A stretch of 64,000 bases of DNA from Streptomyces sp. NBC_00224 (GTDB lineage: Bacteria; Actinomycetota; Actinomycetes; Streptomycetales; Streptomycetaceae): contig NZ_CP108106.1 of NCBI RefSeq assembly GCF_041435195.1, positions 5,371,501 to 5,435,500 on the forward strand. The letters run 5' to 3'. A program made the translations under genes and the position numbers. The notes below the pieces were generated by a model, which ran no database searches, was not told the origin of the DNA, and was given only the letters and a program-made list of their open reading frames with translations. Below are positions 57,182-64,000 of the stretch, in pieces; positions within the stretch are counted from its first letter, which is position 1; every line of letters starts with the position of its first letter.

Positions 57182-57634
57182 ATGGCGCTCGACCAGTCCT
57201 TCGTGGGGCGGACCTATCCGCCCACCGCGCCGTACGAGGTCGGCCGGGAGAAGATCCGCGAATTCGCCGAGGCCGTGGGGGACGCCAACCCCGCGTACAC
57301 GGACCCGGAGGCCGCCAAGGCGCTCGGGCACCCCGATGTGATCGCGCCGCCGACCTTTGTGTTCGCCATCACGTTCAAGGCGGCCGGCGACGTGATCCAG
57401 GACCCGCAGCTGGGCCTGGACTACAGCCGGGTCGTGCACGGCGACCAGAAGTTCGCGTACAAGCGCCCGGTGCGCGCGGGGGACCGGCTCACCGTGACCT
57501 CCACCATCGAGGCGATCAAGTCCCTCGCGGGCAACGACATCCTGGACATCCGCGGTGAGGTCCACGACGAGGCGGGCGAGCACGTCGTGACCGCCTTCAC
57601 CAAGCTCGTGTCCCGCGCGGCCGAGGGGGAGTGA
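57182..57634 (+). CDS. hadA: (3R)-hydroxyacyl-ACP dehydratase subunit A (MaoC-like)
   Basis: 150 residues, ATG at 57182 with AGGAGG upstream. Hot-dog fold: GREKIREFAEAVGDANPAYTD and DYSRVVHGDQKFAYKRPVRAGDRL. The N-A-Y-T-D turn has no catalytic His, as expected for the HadA-like subunit that binds the acyl chain. It pairs with hadB, whose start overlaps its stop by 4 nt. By analogy with mycobacterial HadAB, the pair dehydrates 3-hydroxyacyl-ACP in fatty acid chain extension. Confidence 0.88.
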   Translation: MALDQSFVGRTYPPTAPYEVGREKIREFAEAVGDANPAYTDPEAAKALGHPDVIAPPTFVFAITFKAAGDVIQDPQLGLDYSRVVHGDQKFAYKRPVRAGDRLTVTSTIEAIKSLAGNDILDIRGEVHDEAGEHVVTAFTKLVSRAAEGE

Positions 57635-57636
57635 CG

Positions 57637-58071
57637 ATGAGCGCCAAGATCCGTTACGAGGACGTCGAGACCGGCACCGAGCTGCCGGCGCAGTCCTTCC
57701 CCGTGAGTCGCGCCACACTCGTGCAGTACGCGGGCGCCTCGGGCGACTTCAACCCGATCCACTGGAACGAGAAGTTCGCCAAGGAGGTCGGGCTGCCCGA
57801 CGTCATCGCGCACGGCATGTTCACCATGGCCGCGGCGATCCGGGTGGTCACCGACTGGGTGGGCGACCCGGCGGCGGTCGTCGAGTACGGGGTGCGCTTC
57901 ACCAAGCCGGTCGTCGTGCCGAACGACGAAACGGGTGCGCTCGTCGAGGTCAGCGCCAAGGTCGCGGCCAAGCTGGACGACGAGGCGAAGACGGTCCGGG
58001 TCGACCTGACGGCGATGAGCGCGGGCCAGAAGGTCCTGGGCATGTCGCGCGCGGTGGTCGCGCTGGCGTGA
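57637..58071 (+). CDS. hadB: (3R)-hydroxyacyl-ACP dehydratase subunit B (MaoC-like)
   Basis: 144 residues. ATG at 57637 is favoured over the GTG at 57631 because GGGGAG is 5 nt upstream. Hydratase-2 motif with the catalytic pair: YAGASGDFNPIHWNEKFAKEVGLPDVIAHGMFTMAAA. This is the active subunit of the HadAB heterodimer. A 12-bp hairpin follows the stop and ends the rpmG-hadAB block. In related genomes murB normally comes next, as I recall; here a TetR/MFS pair stands between. Confidence 0.9.
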   Translation: MSAKIRYEDVETGTELPAQSFPVSRATLVQYAGASGDFNPIHWNEKFAKEVGLPDVIAHGMFTMAAAIRVVTDWVGDPAAVVEYGVRFTKPVVVPNDETGALVEVSAKVAAKLDDEAKTVRVDLTAMSAGQKVLGMSRAVVALA

Positions 58072-58080
58072 GCCCGCACA

Positions 58081-58116
58081 ACGGCCGCCGGGGTGGGAAA
58101 CCCGGCGGCCGTTCTT
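58081..58116 (+). terminator. Terminator after hadB
   Basis: ACGGCCGCCGGG/CCCGGCGGCCGT, a perfect 12-bp stem with an 8-nt loop, followed by TCTT. Confidence 0.8.
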
Positions 58117-58128
58117 CGGGGTTGCGAA

Positions 58129-58148
58129 GTTAGTTATTAGCCACTAAC
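58129..58148. promoter_or_regulatory. Operator upstream of tetR
   Basis: GTTAGTTATTAGCCACTAAC: GTTAGT and ACTAAC arms 8 bp apart. It ends 9 bp before the tetR start and matches the second copy upstream of the MFS gene. Confidence 0.7.
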
Positions 58149-58157
58149 TTTAGATCC

Positions 58158-58724
58158 ATGGTCAGGATGAGTGCGGAGGAGCGGCGCGAGAGCGTCGTAC
58201 GGGCGGCGATGAGTGAGTTCGCTCACCGCGGCTACTACGGGACGTCCACCGAGGCGATCGCCAAGCGGGTGGGTGTCTCGCAGCCGTATCTGTTCCGGCT
58301 CTTCCCGAACAAGCCCGCGATCTTCCTCGCGGCGATGCACCGCTGCATGGAGGACACCGTCCGGATGTTCGTCGAGGCGTCCGAGGGGCTCCGCGGCGAG
58401 GAGGCGGTGCACGCGATGGCGAACGCGTACACCAAGGTCATCGCGGAGGAGCCGGAGCGGCTGCTCATGCAGATGCAGGTGTACGTGGCGGTCGCCGCGG
58501 CCGAGGCGGCGGGCGACCGGACCTTCGGCGAGGCCGTCCGGCGGGAGTGGATGGAGCTGTGGGACGCGGTGAGCATCCCGCTGGAGGGCTACAAGGACAC
58601 CACGACGTTCCTGGCGTACGGGATGCTGATCAACACGCTGGTGGCGATCGGGTTCCCTCCCGAGCACCGGGTGTGGGAGGAGATCTATCCCTCCGCACGG
58701 GTGAAGGGGCGGCTGGAGAAGTAG
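58158..58724 (+). CDS. TetR-family regulator of adjacent MFS pump
   Basis: 188 residues, ATG at 58158. The HTH is clear: VRAAMSEFAHRGYYGTSTEAIAKRVGVSQPYLFRLFPNKPAIFLAAM. The ligand domain has RMFVEASEGLRGEEAVHAMAN. A GTTAGT-type operator precedes it and another precedes the downstream pump gene, so it likely represses itself and the pump, and is released by the exported compound. A 10-bp hairpin (58751-58768) separates the genes. Confidence 0.88.
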   Translation: MVRMSAEERRESVVRAAMSEFAHRGYYGTSTEAIAKRVGVSQPYLFRLFPNKPAIFLAAMHRCMEDTVRMFVEASEGLRGEEAVHAMANAYTKVIAEEPERLLMQMQVYVAVAAAEAAGDRTFGEAVRREWMELWDAVSIPLEGYKDTTTFLAYGMLINTLVAIGFPPEHRVWEEIYPSARVKGRLEK

Positions 58725-58750
58725 CCGCGGGGCTGCCCGGGGCGGTGCGG

Positions 58751-58768
58751 CGTGTGCGGGCGCACACG
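58751..58768 (+). terminator. Short hairpin between tetR and MFS
   Basis: CGTGTGCG-GG-CGCACACG, 8-bp arms, no T-run. Weak terminator candidate. Confidence 0.4.
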
Positions 58769-58781
58769 TATGAGCTCGAAA

Positions 58782-58801
58782 GTTAGTAACTGATAACTAA
58801 C
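58782..58801. promoter_or_regulatory. Operator upstream of the MFS pump
   Basis: GTTAGTAACTGATAACTAAC, the inverse-matched copy of the operator at 58129. The consensus over both is GTTAGTTATyAGyyACTAAC. Confidence 0.7.
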
Positions 58802-58837
58802 CAGCGATACCAACCAGACAGGGGAAGCGGGGAAGCG

Positions 58838-60328
58838 ATGTCCGAGCAGCAGAAGCAGACGCAGAAGCAGCACGAGCAAGGGCCTGGCCAGGAGTCCGAG
58901 CAGGGGGCGGCCCGGCGCGGGGGCGCCGTGTGGGCGCTGGTGATCACCAGCGTCGCCGGGTTCATGGCGGCGCTCGACAACCTCGTCGTCACCACCGCAC
59001 TGCCGTCGATCCGCGAGGACCTGGGCGGGGCGCTGGACGATCTGGAGTGGACGGTGAGCGCGTACACCCTCACCTTCGCCGTGCTGCTGATGTTCGGAGC
59101 GGCGCTGGGGGACCGGTTCGGGCGCCGCAAGCTCTTCCTCGTCGGGCTGACGATCTTCACCGGCGCGTCCGCCGCGGCGGCGCTGGCGCCCGGGATCGAC
59201 GGTCTTGTCGCGGCCCGCGCGGTCCAGGGCGTCGGCGCGGCGATCATGATGCCGCTGACGCTCACGCTGCTCACGGCTGCGGTGCCGGCCGCGAAGCGGG
59301 GCCTGGCGTACGGGATATGGGGCGCGATCAACGGCCTCGCCGTCGCGAGCGGGCCGCTGATCGGAGGCGCGCTGACCGAGCACTTCTCCTGGCAGTGGAT
59401 CTTCTGGCTGAACGTTCCGCTCGGCGTGCTCGTGCTGCCGCTGGCGCGGCTGCGGCTCGCGGAGTCGTACGGGAGCGGGGCCCGGCTCGACATCCGCGGC
59501 ACGGTGCTCGCCAGCGGGGGGCTCTTCGGGATCGTGTACAGCCTGATCCGGGGCAACGTCGACGGCTGGAGCAGCCCGACGGTGCTGACGGGGCTCGTGG
59601 CCGGTACGGCGCTGCTCGGCGCCTTCGTCTGGCACGGGATCGTCAGCGAGGCGCCGCTGCTGCCGATGCGGCTGTTCCGGAGCCGGGCGTTCGCGGCGAT
59701 CAACCTGTCCAGCCTGCTGATGTTCGTCGGGATGTTCGGCTCGATCTTCCTGCTCAGCCAGTTCCTGCAGGGCGTGCTCGGCTACTCGCCGACCGAGGCG
59801 GGGCTGCGGATGCTGCCGTGGACCGCCATGCCGCTGCTGGTCGCGCCGATCGCCGGCATCCTGTCCGACCGGATCGGGGGACGGCCGGTGGTGGCGGCGG
59901 GACTGGCGCTCCAGGCGATCGGGCTCGGGTGGTTCGCCCTGATCCTGTCGCCGGACGTGTCGTACGGGACGCAGCTGCCGGCGCTGGTGGTCAGCGGGAT
60001 CGGGATGGCGCTGTACTTCGCGCCGGCCGCGAATCTGGTGATGTCGAGCGTGCGGCCGTCCGAGCAGGGGATCGCGTCCGGGGCGAACAACGCGCTGCGC
60101 GAGGTGGGCGGGGCGCTGGGCGTCGCCGTCCTGGCGGCGGTGTTCTCCGCGCAGGGCGGGTACGGGTCGGCCACCGCCTTCGTGGACGGGCTGCAGCCGG
60201 CGCTGTGGGTCGGGGCGGGAGTGGTGGCGCTGGCGGCGGTCAGTGCGGTGTGCCTGCCGCGGGCTTCTGTGGCGGGGTCGGCGTCGGCTCCGGCCGCGCC
60301 GGCGCGGGAGGATGCGCTGGTGGGGTAA
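58838..60328 (+). CDS. DHA2-type (14-TMS) MFS drug exporter
   Basis: 496 residues, ATG at 58838. VTTALPSIREDLGGALDDLEWTVSAYTLTFAVLLMFGAALGDRFGRRK carries motif A (G-D-R-F-G-R-R-K) and the DHA2-type start. About 14 helices. Proton-driven efflux of hydrophobic or cationic drugs is the family role; substrate unknown. Preceded by a tetR gene with a shared operator. The end runs into the third dispersed repeat copy before murB. Confidence 0.9.
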   Translation: MSEQQKQTQKQHEQGPGQESEQGAARRGGAVWALVITSVAGFMAALDNLVVTTALPSIREDLGGALDDLEWTVSAYTLTFAVLLMFGAALGDRFGRRKLFLVGLTIFTGASAAAALAPGIDGLVAARAVQGVGAAIMMPLTLTLLTAAVPAAKRGLAYGIWGAINGLAVASGPLIGGALTEHFSWQWIFWLNVPLGVLVLPLARLRLAESYGSGARLDIRGTVLASGGLFGIVYSLIRGNVDGWSSPTVLTGLVAGTALLGAFVWHGIVSEAPLLPMRLFRSRAFAAINLSSLLMFVGMFGSIFLLSQFLQGVLGYSPTEAGLRMLPWTAMPLLVAPIAGILSDRIGGRPVVAAGLALQAIGLGWFALILSPDVSYGTQLPALVVSGIGMALYFAPAANLVMSSVRPSEQGIASGANNALREVGGALGVAVLAAVFSAQGGYGSATAFVDGLQPALWVGAGVVALAAVSAVCLPRASVAGSASAPAAPAREDALVG

Positions 60329-60480
60329 GGGCGGGTTTCCCGGGGGCTATGCCCCCGGACCCCGCTCGTCTGCGGACCGTATGCGGCTGGTCGCGCAGCG
60401 GCATTTTTAGGGGCGCGGGGAACTGCGCGCTCAGCCCCCACCCACCCGCAGGCGAATCCCGCACCCCGCCGGGGGCCCCG
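60329..60480. repeat. Dispersed inverted repeat, copy 3
   Basis: GGCTGGTCGCGCAGCGGCAT at about 60383 then TTTTTAGGGGCGCGGGGAAC at about 60404; flanked by GCTCGTCTGCGG and GGGGGCTATGCCCCC. Same repeat as at 11420 and 20240. Lies between the MFS gene and murB. Confidence 0.75.
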
Positions 60481-60493
60481 TACGCTGGACCCC
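60481..60493 (+). promoter_or_regulatory. TACGCT -10 box, murB
   Basis: TACGCT at 60481-60486, 7 nt before the GTG at 60494; a leaderless murB message is therefore likely. Confidence 0.45.
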
Positions 60494-61549
60494 GTGCACG
60501 TACTTCACGACGCCCCCCTCGCCCCCCTCACCACCTTTCGGCTCGGTGGGCCGGCCGAGCGGCTGTTGACGGCTCTCAGCGATGACGAGGTCATCGACGC
60601 CGTGCGGGAGGCTGACGGGGCCGGGACCCCTCTGCTCGTCATCGGTGGCGGCAGCAATCTCGTCATCGGGGACAAGGGGTTCGCCGGGACCGCCCTTCGG
60701 ATCGCCACCCGGGGCTTCTCGCTCGACGGCACCCGGCTCGAAGTGGCCGCCGGGGAAGTCTGGAGCGACACCGTGGCCCGGACCGTGGAGGCCGGGCTCG
60801 CCGGGATCGAGTGCCTGGCCGGGATTCCCGGGTCCGCCGGGGCCACCCCGATCCAGAACGTCGGCGCGTACGGCCAGGAGGTCTCCTCCACCATCCGCGA
60901 GGTCGTCGCGTACGACCGGGTCGAGCGGCGTACCGTCGTCCTGGCCGCCGGCGAGTGCGAGTTCTCCTATCGGCACAGCCGGTTCAAGGCGCAGCCCGAG
61001 CGGTACGTCGTCCTGCGCGTCCGGTTCGAGCTGGAGGACGTCGGCGGGCTCTCCGCGCCCATCAAGTACGCCGAGACCGCCCGCGCCCTCGGCGTCGAGC
61101 CCGGCGACCGCGTCCCGGCCGCCACCGCCCGCGAGACCGTCCTCAAGCTCCGGGCCGGCAAGGGCATGGTCCTCGACCCGGATGATCACGACACCTGGTC
61201 CGCCGGGTCCTTCTTCACCAATCCCATCCTGGGGGAGAGCCAGTACCGGGCTTTCCTCGCGAAGGCCGAGCGGCGGCTCGGCGGCGATGTCGCTCCGCCC
61301 GCCTGGGACCTCGGCGGTGGGCTGACCAAGACCTCCGCCGCCTGGCTCATCGACAAGGCCGGGTTCACCAAGGGGTACGGCTCCGGGCCCGCCCGGATCT
61401 CCACCAAGCACACCCTCGCCCTCACCAACCGCGGCGGCGCCACCACCGAGGACCTGCTTGCCCTCGCCCGCGAGGTCGTCGCGGGTGTGGAGCAGGCCTT
61501 CGGGGTGACGCTCGTCAATGAGCCGGTGACCGTCAACGCCGAGATCTGA
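60494..61549 (+). CDS. murB: UDP-N-acetylenolpyruvoylglucosamine reductase
   Basis: 351 residues, GTG start. FAD-binding region VIGGGSNLVIGDKGFAG; GIPGSAGATPIQNVGAYGQEV; Arg in EFSYRHSRFK; catalytic Ser in WSAGSFFTNP; and a Glu in NEPVTVNAEI at the C-terminus. Reduces the enolpyruvyl ether of UDP-GlcNAc with NADPH in cell-wall precursor synthesis, in the cytoplasm. It ends 17 bp from the convergent NAD(P)-binding gene. Confidence 0.95.
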   Translation: MHVLHDAPLAPLTTFRLGGPAERLLTALSDDEVIDAVREADGAGTPLLVIGGGSNLVIGDKGFAGTALRIATRGFSLDGTRLEVAAGEVWSDTVARTVEAGLAGIECLAGIPGSAGATPIQNVGAYGQEVSSTIREVVAYDRVERRTVVLAAGECEFSYRHSRFKAQPERYVVLRVRFELEDVGGLSAPIKYAETARALGVEPGDRVPAATARETVLKLRAGKGMVLDPDDHDTWSAGSFFTNPILGESQYRAFLAKAERRLGGDVAPPAWDLGGGLTKTSAAWLIDKAGFTKGYGSGPARISTKHTLALTNRGGATTEDLLALAREVVAGVEQAFGVTLVNEPVTVNAEI

Positions 61550-61566
61550 CCGGTCCGCGAGGACGG

Positions 61567-62205
61567 TCAGTACGACACGCAGACTCCCTGTTTCACCGTG
61601 GCCTGGTTGTCGATCATTCCCAGCATCGCGTCCGCCACGTCCGCCCGCCCGATCGTGCGCGCGCTGCGCGGGGTCGCCCCTATGGCCGTGCGGTAGGTGC
61701 CCGTCCTCGGCTTGTTGACCAGGCGGACCGGGCGTACCGCCGTCCAGTCGAGCGCCGAGGCGGCGAGCGCGGCCTCCGTGCGGCGCAGGTCCTCGTAGAC
61801 GTCCTTGAGGACGCGCGTGACGATCGTCAGCGTGAGGCGGTCGAGGAACGGGTCGTCCGGCGCCTCCGGGCCGACCGGGCCCGCGCTGACCACCAGCAGG
61901 CGGCGGGTGCCCTCGGCGTCCATCGCCTTCACGATCGAGCCGGTCAGGCGGGCCGTGATGCCCGCTGCCGCGTCCGCCCGCTTGTTCGCGCCGAGCCCCG
62001 AGAGCACCGCGTCCCGGCCCGCCACCGCCGGGCGCAGTGAGTCGGGGGACGCCAGATCCCCCCGGACCACCTCCAGGCCCGGTCCCGTCACCGTGAACCG
62101 TCCCGGGTCCCGTACCACCGCCGTCACCTGGTGTCCGGCGGCCAGCGCCTGCCCGACCACCTCCGCGCCGATCCGGCCCGTCGCACCGAAAACCGTGAGC
62201 TTCAT
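61567..62205 (-). CDS. NAD(P)-binding NmrA/SDR-like protein
   Basis: 212 residues; ATG at 62205 has GGGAGG 9 nt upstream and is preferred over the GTG at 62214. N-terminal FGATGRIGAEVVGQALAAGHQVTAV, then VVRGDLASPDSLRPAV and a C-terminal IGATPRSARTIGRADVADAML; the form is the NAD(P)-binding SDR atypical type (biliverdin-reductase-B-like or YesF-like). No catalytic Tyr-x3-Lys. Substrate unknown. Convergent with murB. Confidence 0.8.
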   Translation of the reverse strand: MKLTVFGATGRIGAEVVGQALAAGHQVTAVVRDPGRFTVTGPGLEVVRGDLASPDSLRPAVAGRDAVLSGLGANKRADAAAGITARLTGSIVKAMDAEGTRRLLVVSAGPVGPEAPDDPFLDRLTLTIVTRVLKDVYEDLRRTEAALAASALDWTAVRPVRLVNKPRTGTYRTAIGATPRSARTIGRADVADAMLGMIDNQATVKQGVCVSY

Positions 62206-62261
62206 TTTCGTCACCCTCCCCTGGTGGATAGGTAATTACTCTGCCAAGGGTGCCTGAGGTG

Positions 62262-63281
62262 TTACGCGGCCAGCCAGGAATCCACGCCCGCGAGGAGCTT
62301 CGCCTTCACCTCTTGCGGCGCCGCCGACCCCCGTACCGACTGCCGGGCCAGCTCGGCCAGCTCCGCGTCGGTGAAGGCGTGGTGGCGGCGGGCGATCTCG
62401 TACTGGGCGGCCAGCCGGGAGCCGAACAGGAGCGGGTCGTCGGCGCCGAGCGCCAGCGGCACGCCCGCCTCGTACAGCGTGCGCAGCGGGACGTCCTCGG
62501 GCTTCTCGTAGACGCCCAGGGCGACGTTGGAGGCGGGGCAGACCTCGCAGGTGATCCCGCGTTCGGCGAGGCGCTTCAGCAGCCGCGGGTCCTCGGCGGC
62601 GCGCACCCCGTGGCCGACGCGGGTGGCGTGCAGGTCGTCCAGGCAGTCCCGGACGGACGCGGGGCCGTTCAGCTCGCCGCCGTGCGGCGCGGCCAGCAGG
62701 CCGCCCTCCCGGGCGATCGCGAAGGCGCGGTCGAAGTCCCGTGCCATGCCCCGGCGTTCGTCGTTGGAGAGGCCGAAGCCGACCACGCCCCGGTCCGCGT
62801 ACCGCACGGCGAGGCGGGCCAGTGTGCGGGCGTCCAGGGGGTGCTTCATCCGGTTCGCCGCGACCAGGACCCGCATGCCGAGCCCCGTCTCGCGCGCGGC
62901 CGACTCGACCGCGTCCAGGATGATCTCCAGGGCCGGGATGAGCCCGCCCAGCATCGGCGCGTACGACGTCGGGTCGACCTGGATCTCCAGCCAGCCCGAG
63001 CCGTCCCGCACATCCTCCTCGGCGGCCTCGCGCACCAGCCGCTGGATGTCCTCGGGGGTGCGCAGACACGAGCGTGCGATGTCGTACAGGCGCTGGAAGC
63101 GGAACCAGCCGCGCTCGTCGGTGGCCCGCAGCTTCGGCGGCTCGCCACTGGTCAGCGCGTCGGGGAGGTGTACCCCGTACTTGTCGGCGAGCTCCAGCAG
63201 GGTCGTGGGGCGCATCGACCCCGTGAAGTGCAGGTGCAGATGGGCCTTCGGCAGGTCTCGTACGTCGCGAACGTGCTCCAT
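62262..63281 (-). CDS. add: Adenosine deaminase
   Basis: 339 residues from the ATG at 63281; a GTG 18 nt upstream at 63299 is possible. Zinc ligands and acids: PKAHLHLHFTGSMRP, AAPHGGELNGPAS, ATRVGHGVRAAEDP and PLALGADDPLLFGSR, in the standard ADA order, with CPASNVALGVY between. It converts (deoxy)adenosine to inosine in purine salvage. Downstream of a 14-bp hairpin that ends the aminotransferase transcript. Confidence 0.92.
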   Translation of the reverse strand: MEHVRDVRDLPKAHLHLHFTGSMRPTTLLELADKYGVHLPDALTSGEPPKLRATDERGWFRFQRLYDIARSCLRTPEDIQRLVREAAEEDVRDGSGWLEIQVDPTSYAPMLGGLIPALEIILDAVESAARETGLGMRVLVAANRMKHPLDARTLARLAVRYADRGVVGFGLSNDERRGMARDFDRAFAIAREGGLLAAPHGGELNGPASVRDCLDDLHATRVGHGVRAAEDPRLLKRLAERGITCEVCPASNVALGVYEKPEDVPLRTLYEAGVPLALGADDPLLFGSRLAAQYEIARRHHAFTDAELAELARQSVRGSAAPQEVKAKLLAGVDSWLAA

Positions 63282-63351
63282 CGGCTGATCTTGCCGCACC
63301 CCGGGCCCGTCCGACAGCCCCTTTCCCCGATCGGGACCTTGCCCGAACGCA

Positions 63352-63391
63352 GGAACGGGCCACCGGCTCAGGTGAGTCGGTGGCCCGTTCC
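63352..63391 (-). terminator. Terminator between the aminotransferase and add
   Basis: GGAACGGGCCACCG pairs exactly with CGGTGGCCCGTTCC across a 12-nt loop. Confidence 0.75.
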
Positions 63392-63418
63392 CGGGAGTGC
63401 CTCAAGCACTCACGTGCC

Positions 63419-64000
63419 TCAGTCGCGCGCTTCCGCCAGCAGCTTCTGGATCCGCGAGACGCCCTCGACCAGGTCCTCGTCGCCCAGCGCATAGGACAGC
63501 CGCAGATAGCCCGGGGTGCCGAAGGCCTCGCCCGGGACGACCGCGACCTCGGCCTCGTCCAGGATCAGCGCGGCGAGCTCGACGGAGGTCTGCGGGCGCT
63601 TGCCGCGGATCTCCTTGCCGAGCAGGCCCTTCACCGAGGGGTACGCGTAGAACGCGCCCTCGGGGGTCGGGCAGACCACGCCGTCGATCTCGCTGAGCAT
63701 CTTCACGATGGTCTGGCGGCGGCGGTCGAAGGCCGTGCGCATCTTCGCGACCGCGTCGAGGTTGCCGGAGACCGCGGCGAGCGCCGCCACCTGGGAGACG
63801 TTGGCCACGTTGGACGTGGCGTGCGACTGCAGGTTGGTCGCGGCCTTGATGACGTCCTTGGGGCCGACGATCCACCCGACCCGCCAGCCGGTCATCGCGT
63901 ACGTCTTGGCGACGCCGTTGACGACGATGCACTTGTCGCGCAGCTCGGGCAGGAGCGCCGGCAGTGACACGGAGACGGCGTCCCCGTAGACCAGGTGCTC
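63419..64000 (-). CDS. aspC: Pyridoxal-phosphate aminotransferase (aspartate type), partial at right edge
   Basis: The 3' 194 codons; the frame is open to the window edge. The PLP-lysine segment is [16 protein letters not shown], followed by [19 protein letters not shown] and [29 protein letters not shown] and [13 protein letters not shown] fit class-I aspartate aminotransferases. Transfers amino groups between aspartate and 2-oxoglutarate. The N-terminal half lies beyond the window. Confidence 0.9.
   Translation of the reverse strand, partial: EHLVYGDAVSVSLPALLPELRDKCIVVNGVAKTYAMTGWRVGWIVGPKDVIKAATNLQSHATSNVANVSQVAALAAVSGNLDAVAKMRTAFDRRRQTIVKMLSEIDGVVCPTPEGAFYAYPSVKGLLGKEIRGKRPQTSVELAALILDEAEVAVVPGEAFGTPGYLRLSYALGDEDLVEGVSRIQKLLAEARD

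Overview
The window is high-GC DNA with GTG/TTG starts, AGGAG/GGAGG ribosome sites and TAGACT-type -10 boxes, typical of a Streptomyces chromosome. From memory, the gene order (prenyl synthase, korAB, a sensor-kinase group, a second partial nuo cluster, htpX, yajQ, tRNA-Tyr, then rpmG, hadAB, murB) matches the SCO4583 to SCO46xx region of S. coelicolor. No database search was run.

Left part (1-39013), core chromosome: a partial CocE/S15 hydrolase, a POT peptide transporter, a polyprenyl diphosphate synthase, a secreted-repeat lipoprotein behind a perfect CRP-type site, a LolA-like secreted protein followed by an ABC exporter pair, two TetR/flavoprotein genes, an M28 aminopeptidase with P-domain, RarD, a quinone-reductase-like/HxlR pair, an APC permease, korB-korA (2-oxoacid:ferredoxin oxidoreductase), one response regulator with two paralogous histidine kinases, and a tightly coupled nuoABCHIJKLMN operon that lacks nuoD, E, F and G. 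MscL with a zinc ribbon, HtpX, YccF, another APC permease, a GlsB/YeaQ protein and an ogt-alkB alkylation-repair operon follow.

Middle (39014-51342): a 12.3-kb integrative element, flanked by an exact 20-bp direct repeat. The right copy is the last 20 bases of the yajQ coding sequence. It carries a tyrosine integrase, a Xis-like protein, an XRE regulator, a primase-polymerase, an AAA-type helicase-like protein, an iteron-like repeat cluster, and cargo (MFS pump, DUF6082 protein, small conserved protein, an XRE/TPR regulator with a SLOG-like protein, and a divergent operon with a PhyH-type dioxygenase). I see no conjugation (FtsK/TraB-like) or phage structural genes, so it looks like a mobilisable or satellite-like element.

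Right part (51323-64000): yajQ, tRNA-Tyr, a short accessory segment that ends in a decayed second tRNA-Tyr copy plus a terminator copy, an SDR-type protein, an amidohydrolase, tRNA-Thr, tRNA-Met, rpmG, hadA-hadB, a TetR/DHA2-pump pair sharing a matched operator and lying between hadB and murB, murB, an NAD(P)-binding protein, adenosine deaminase and the 3' part of an aspartate-type aminotransferase.

The best candidates for something under-described are the element that targets yajQ and its cargo, the ten-subunit nuo cluster next to korAB, and the four-palindrome promoter of ogt-alkB.
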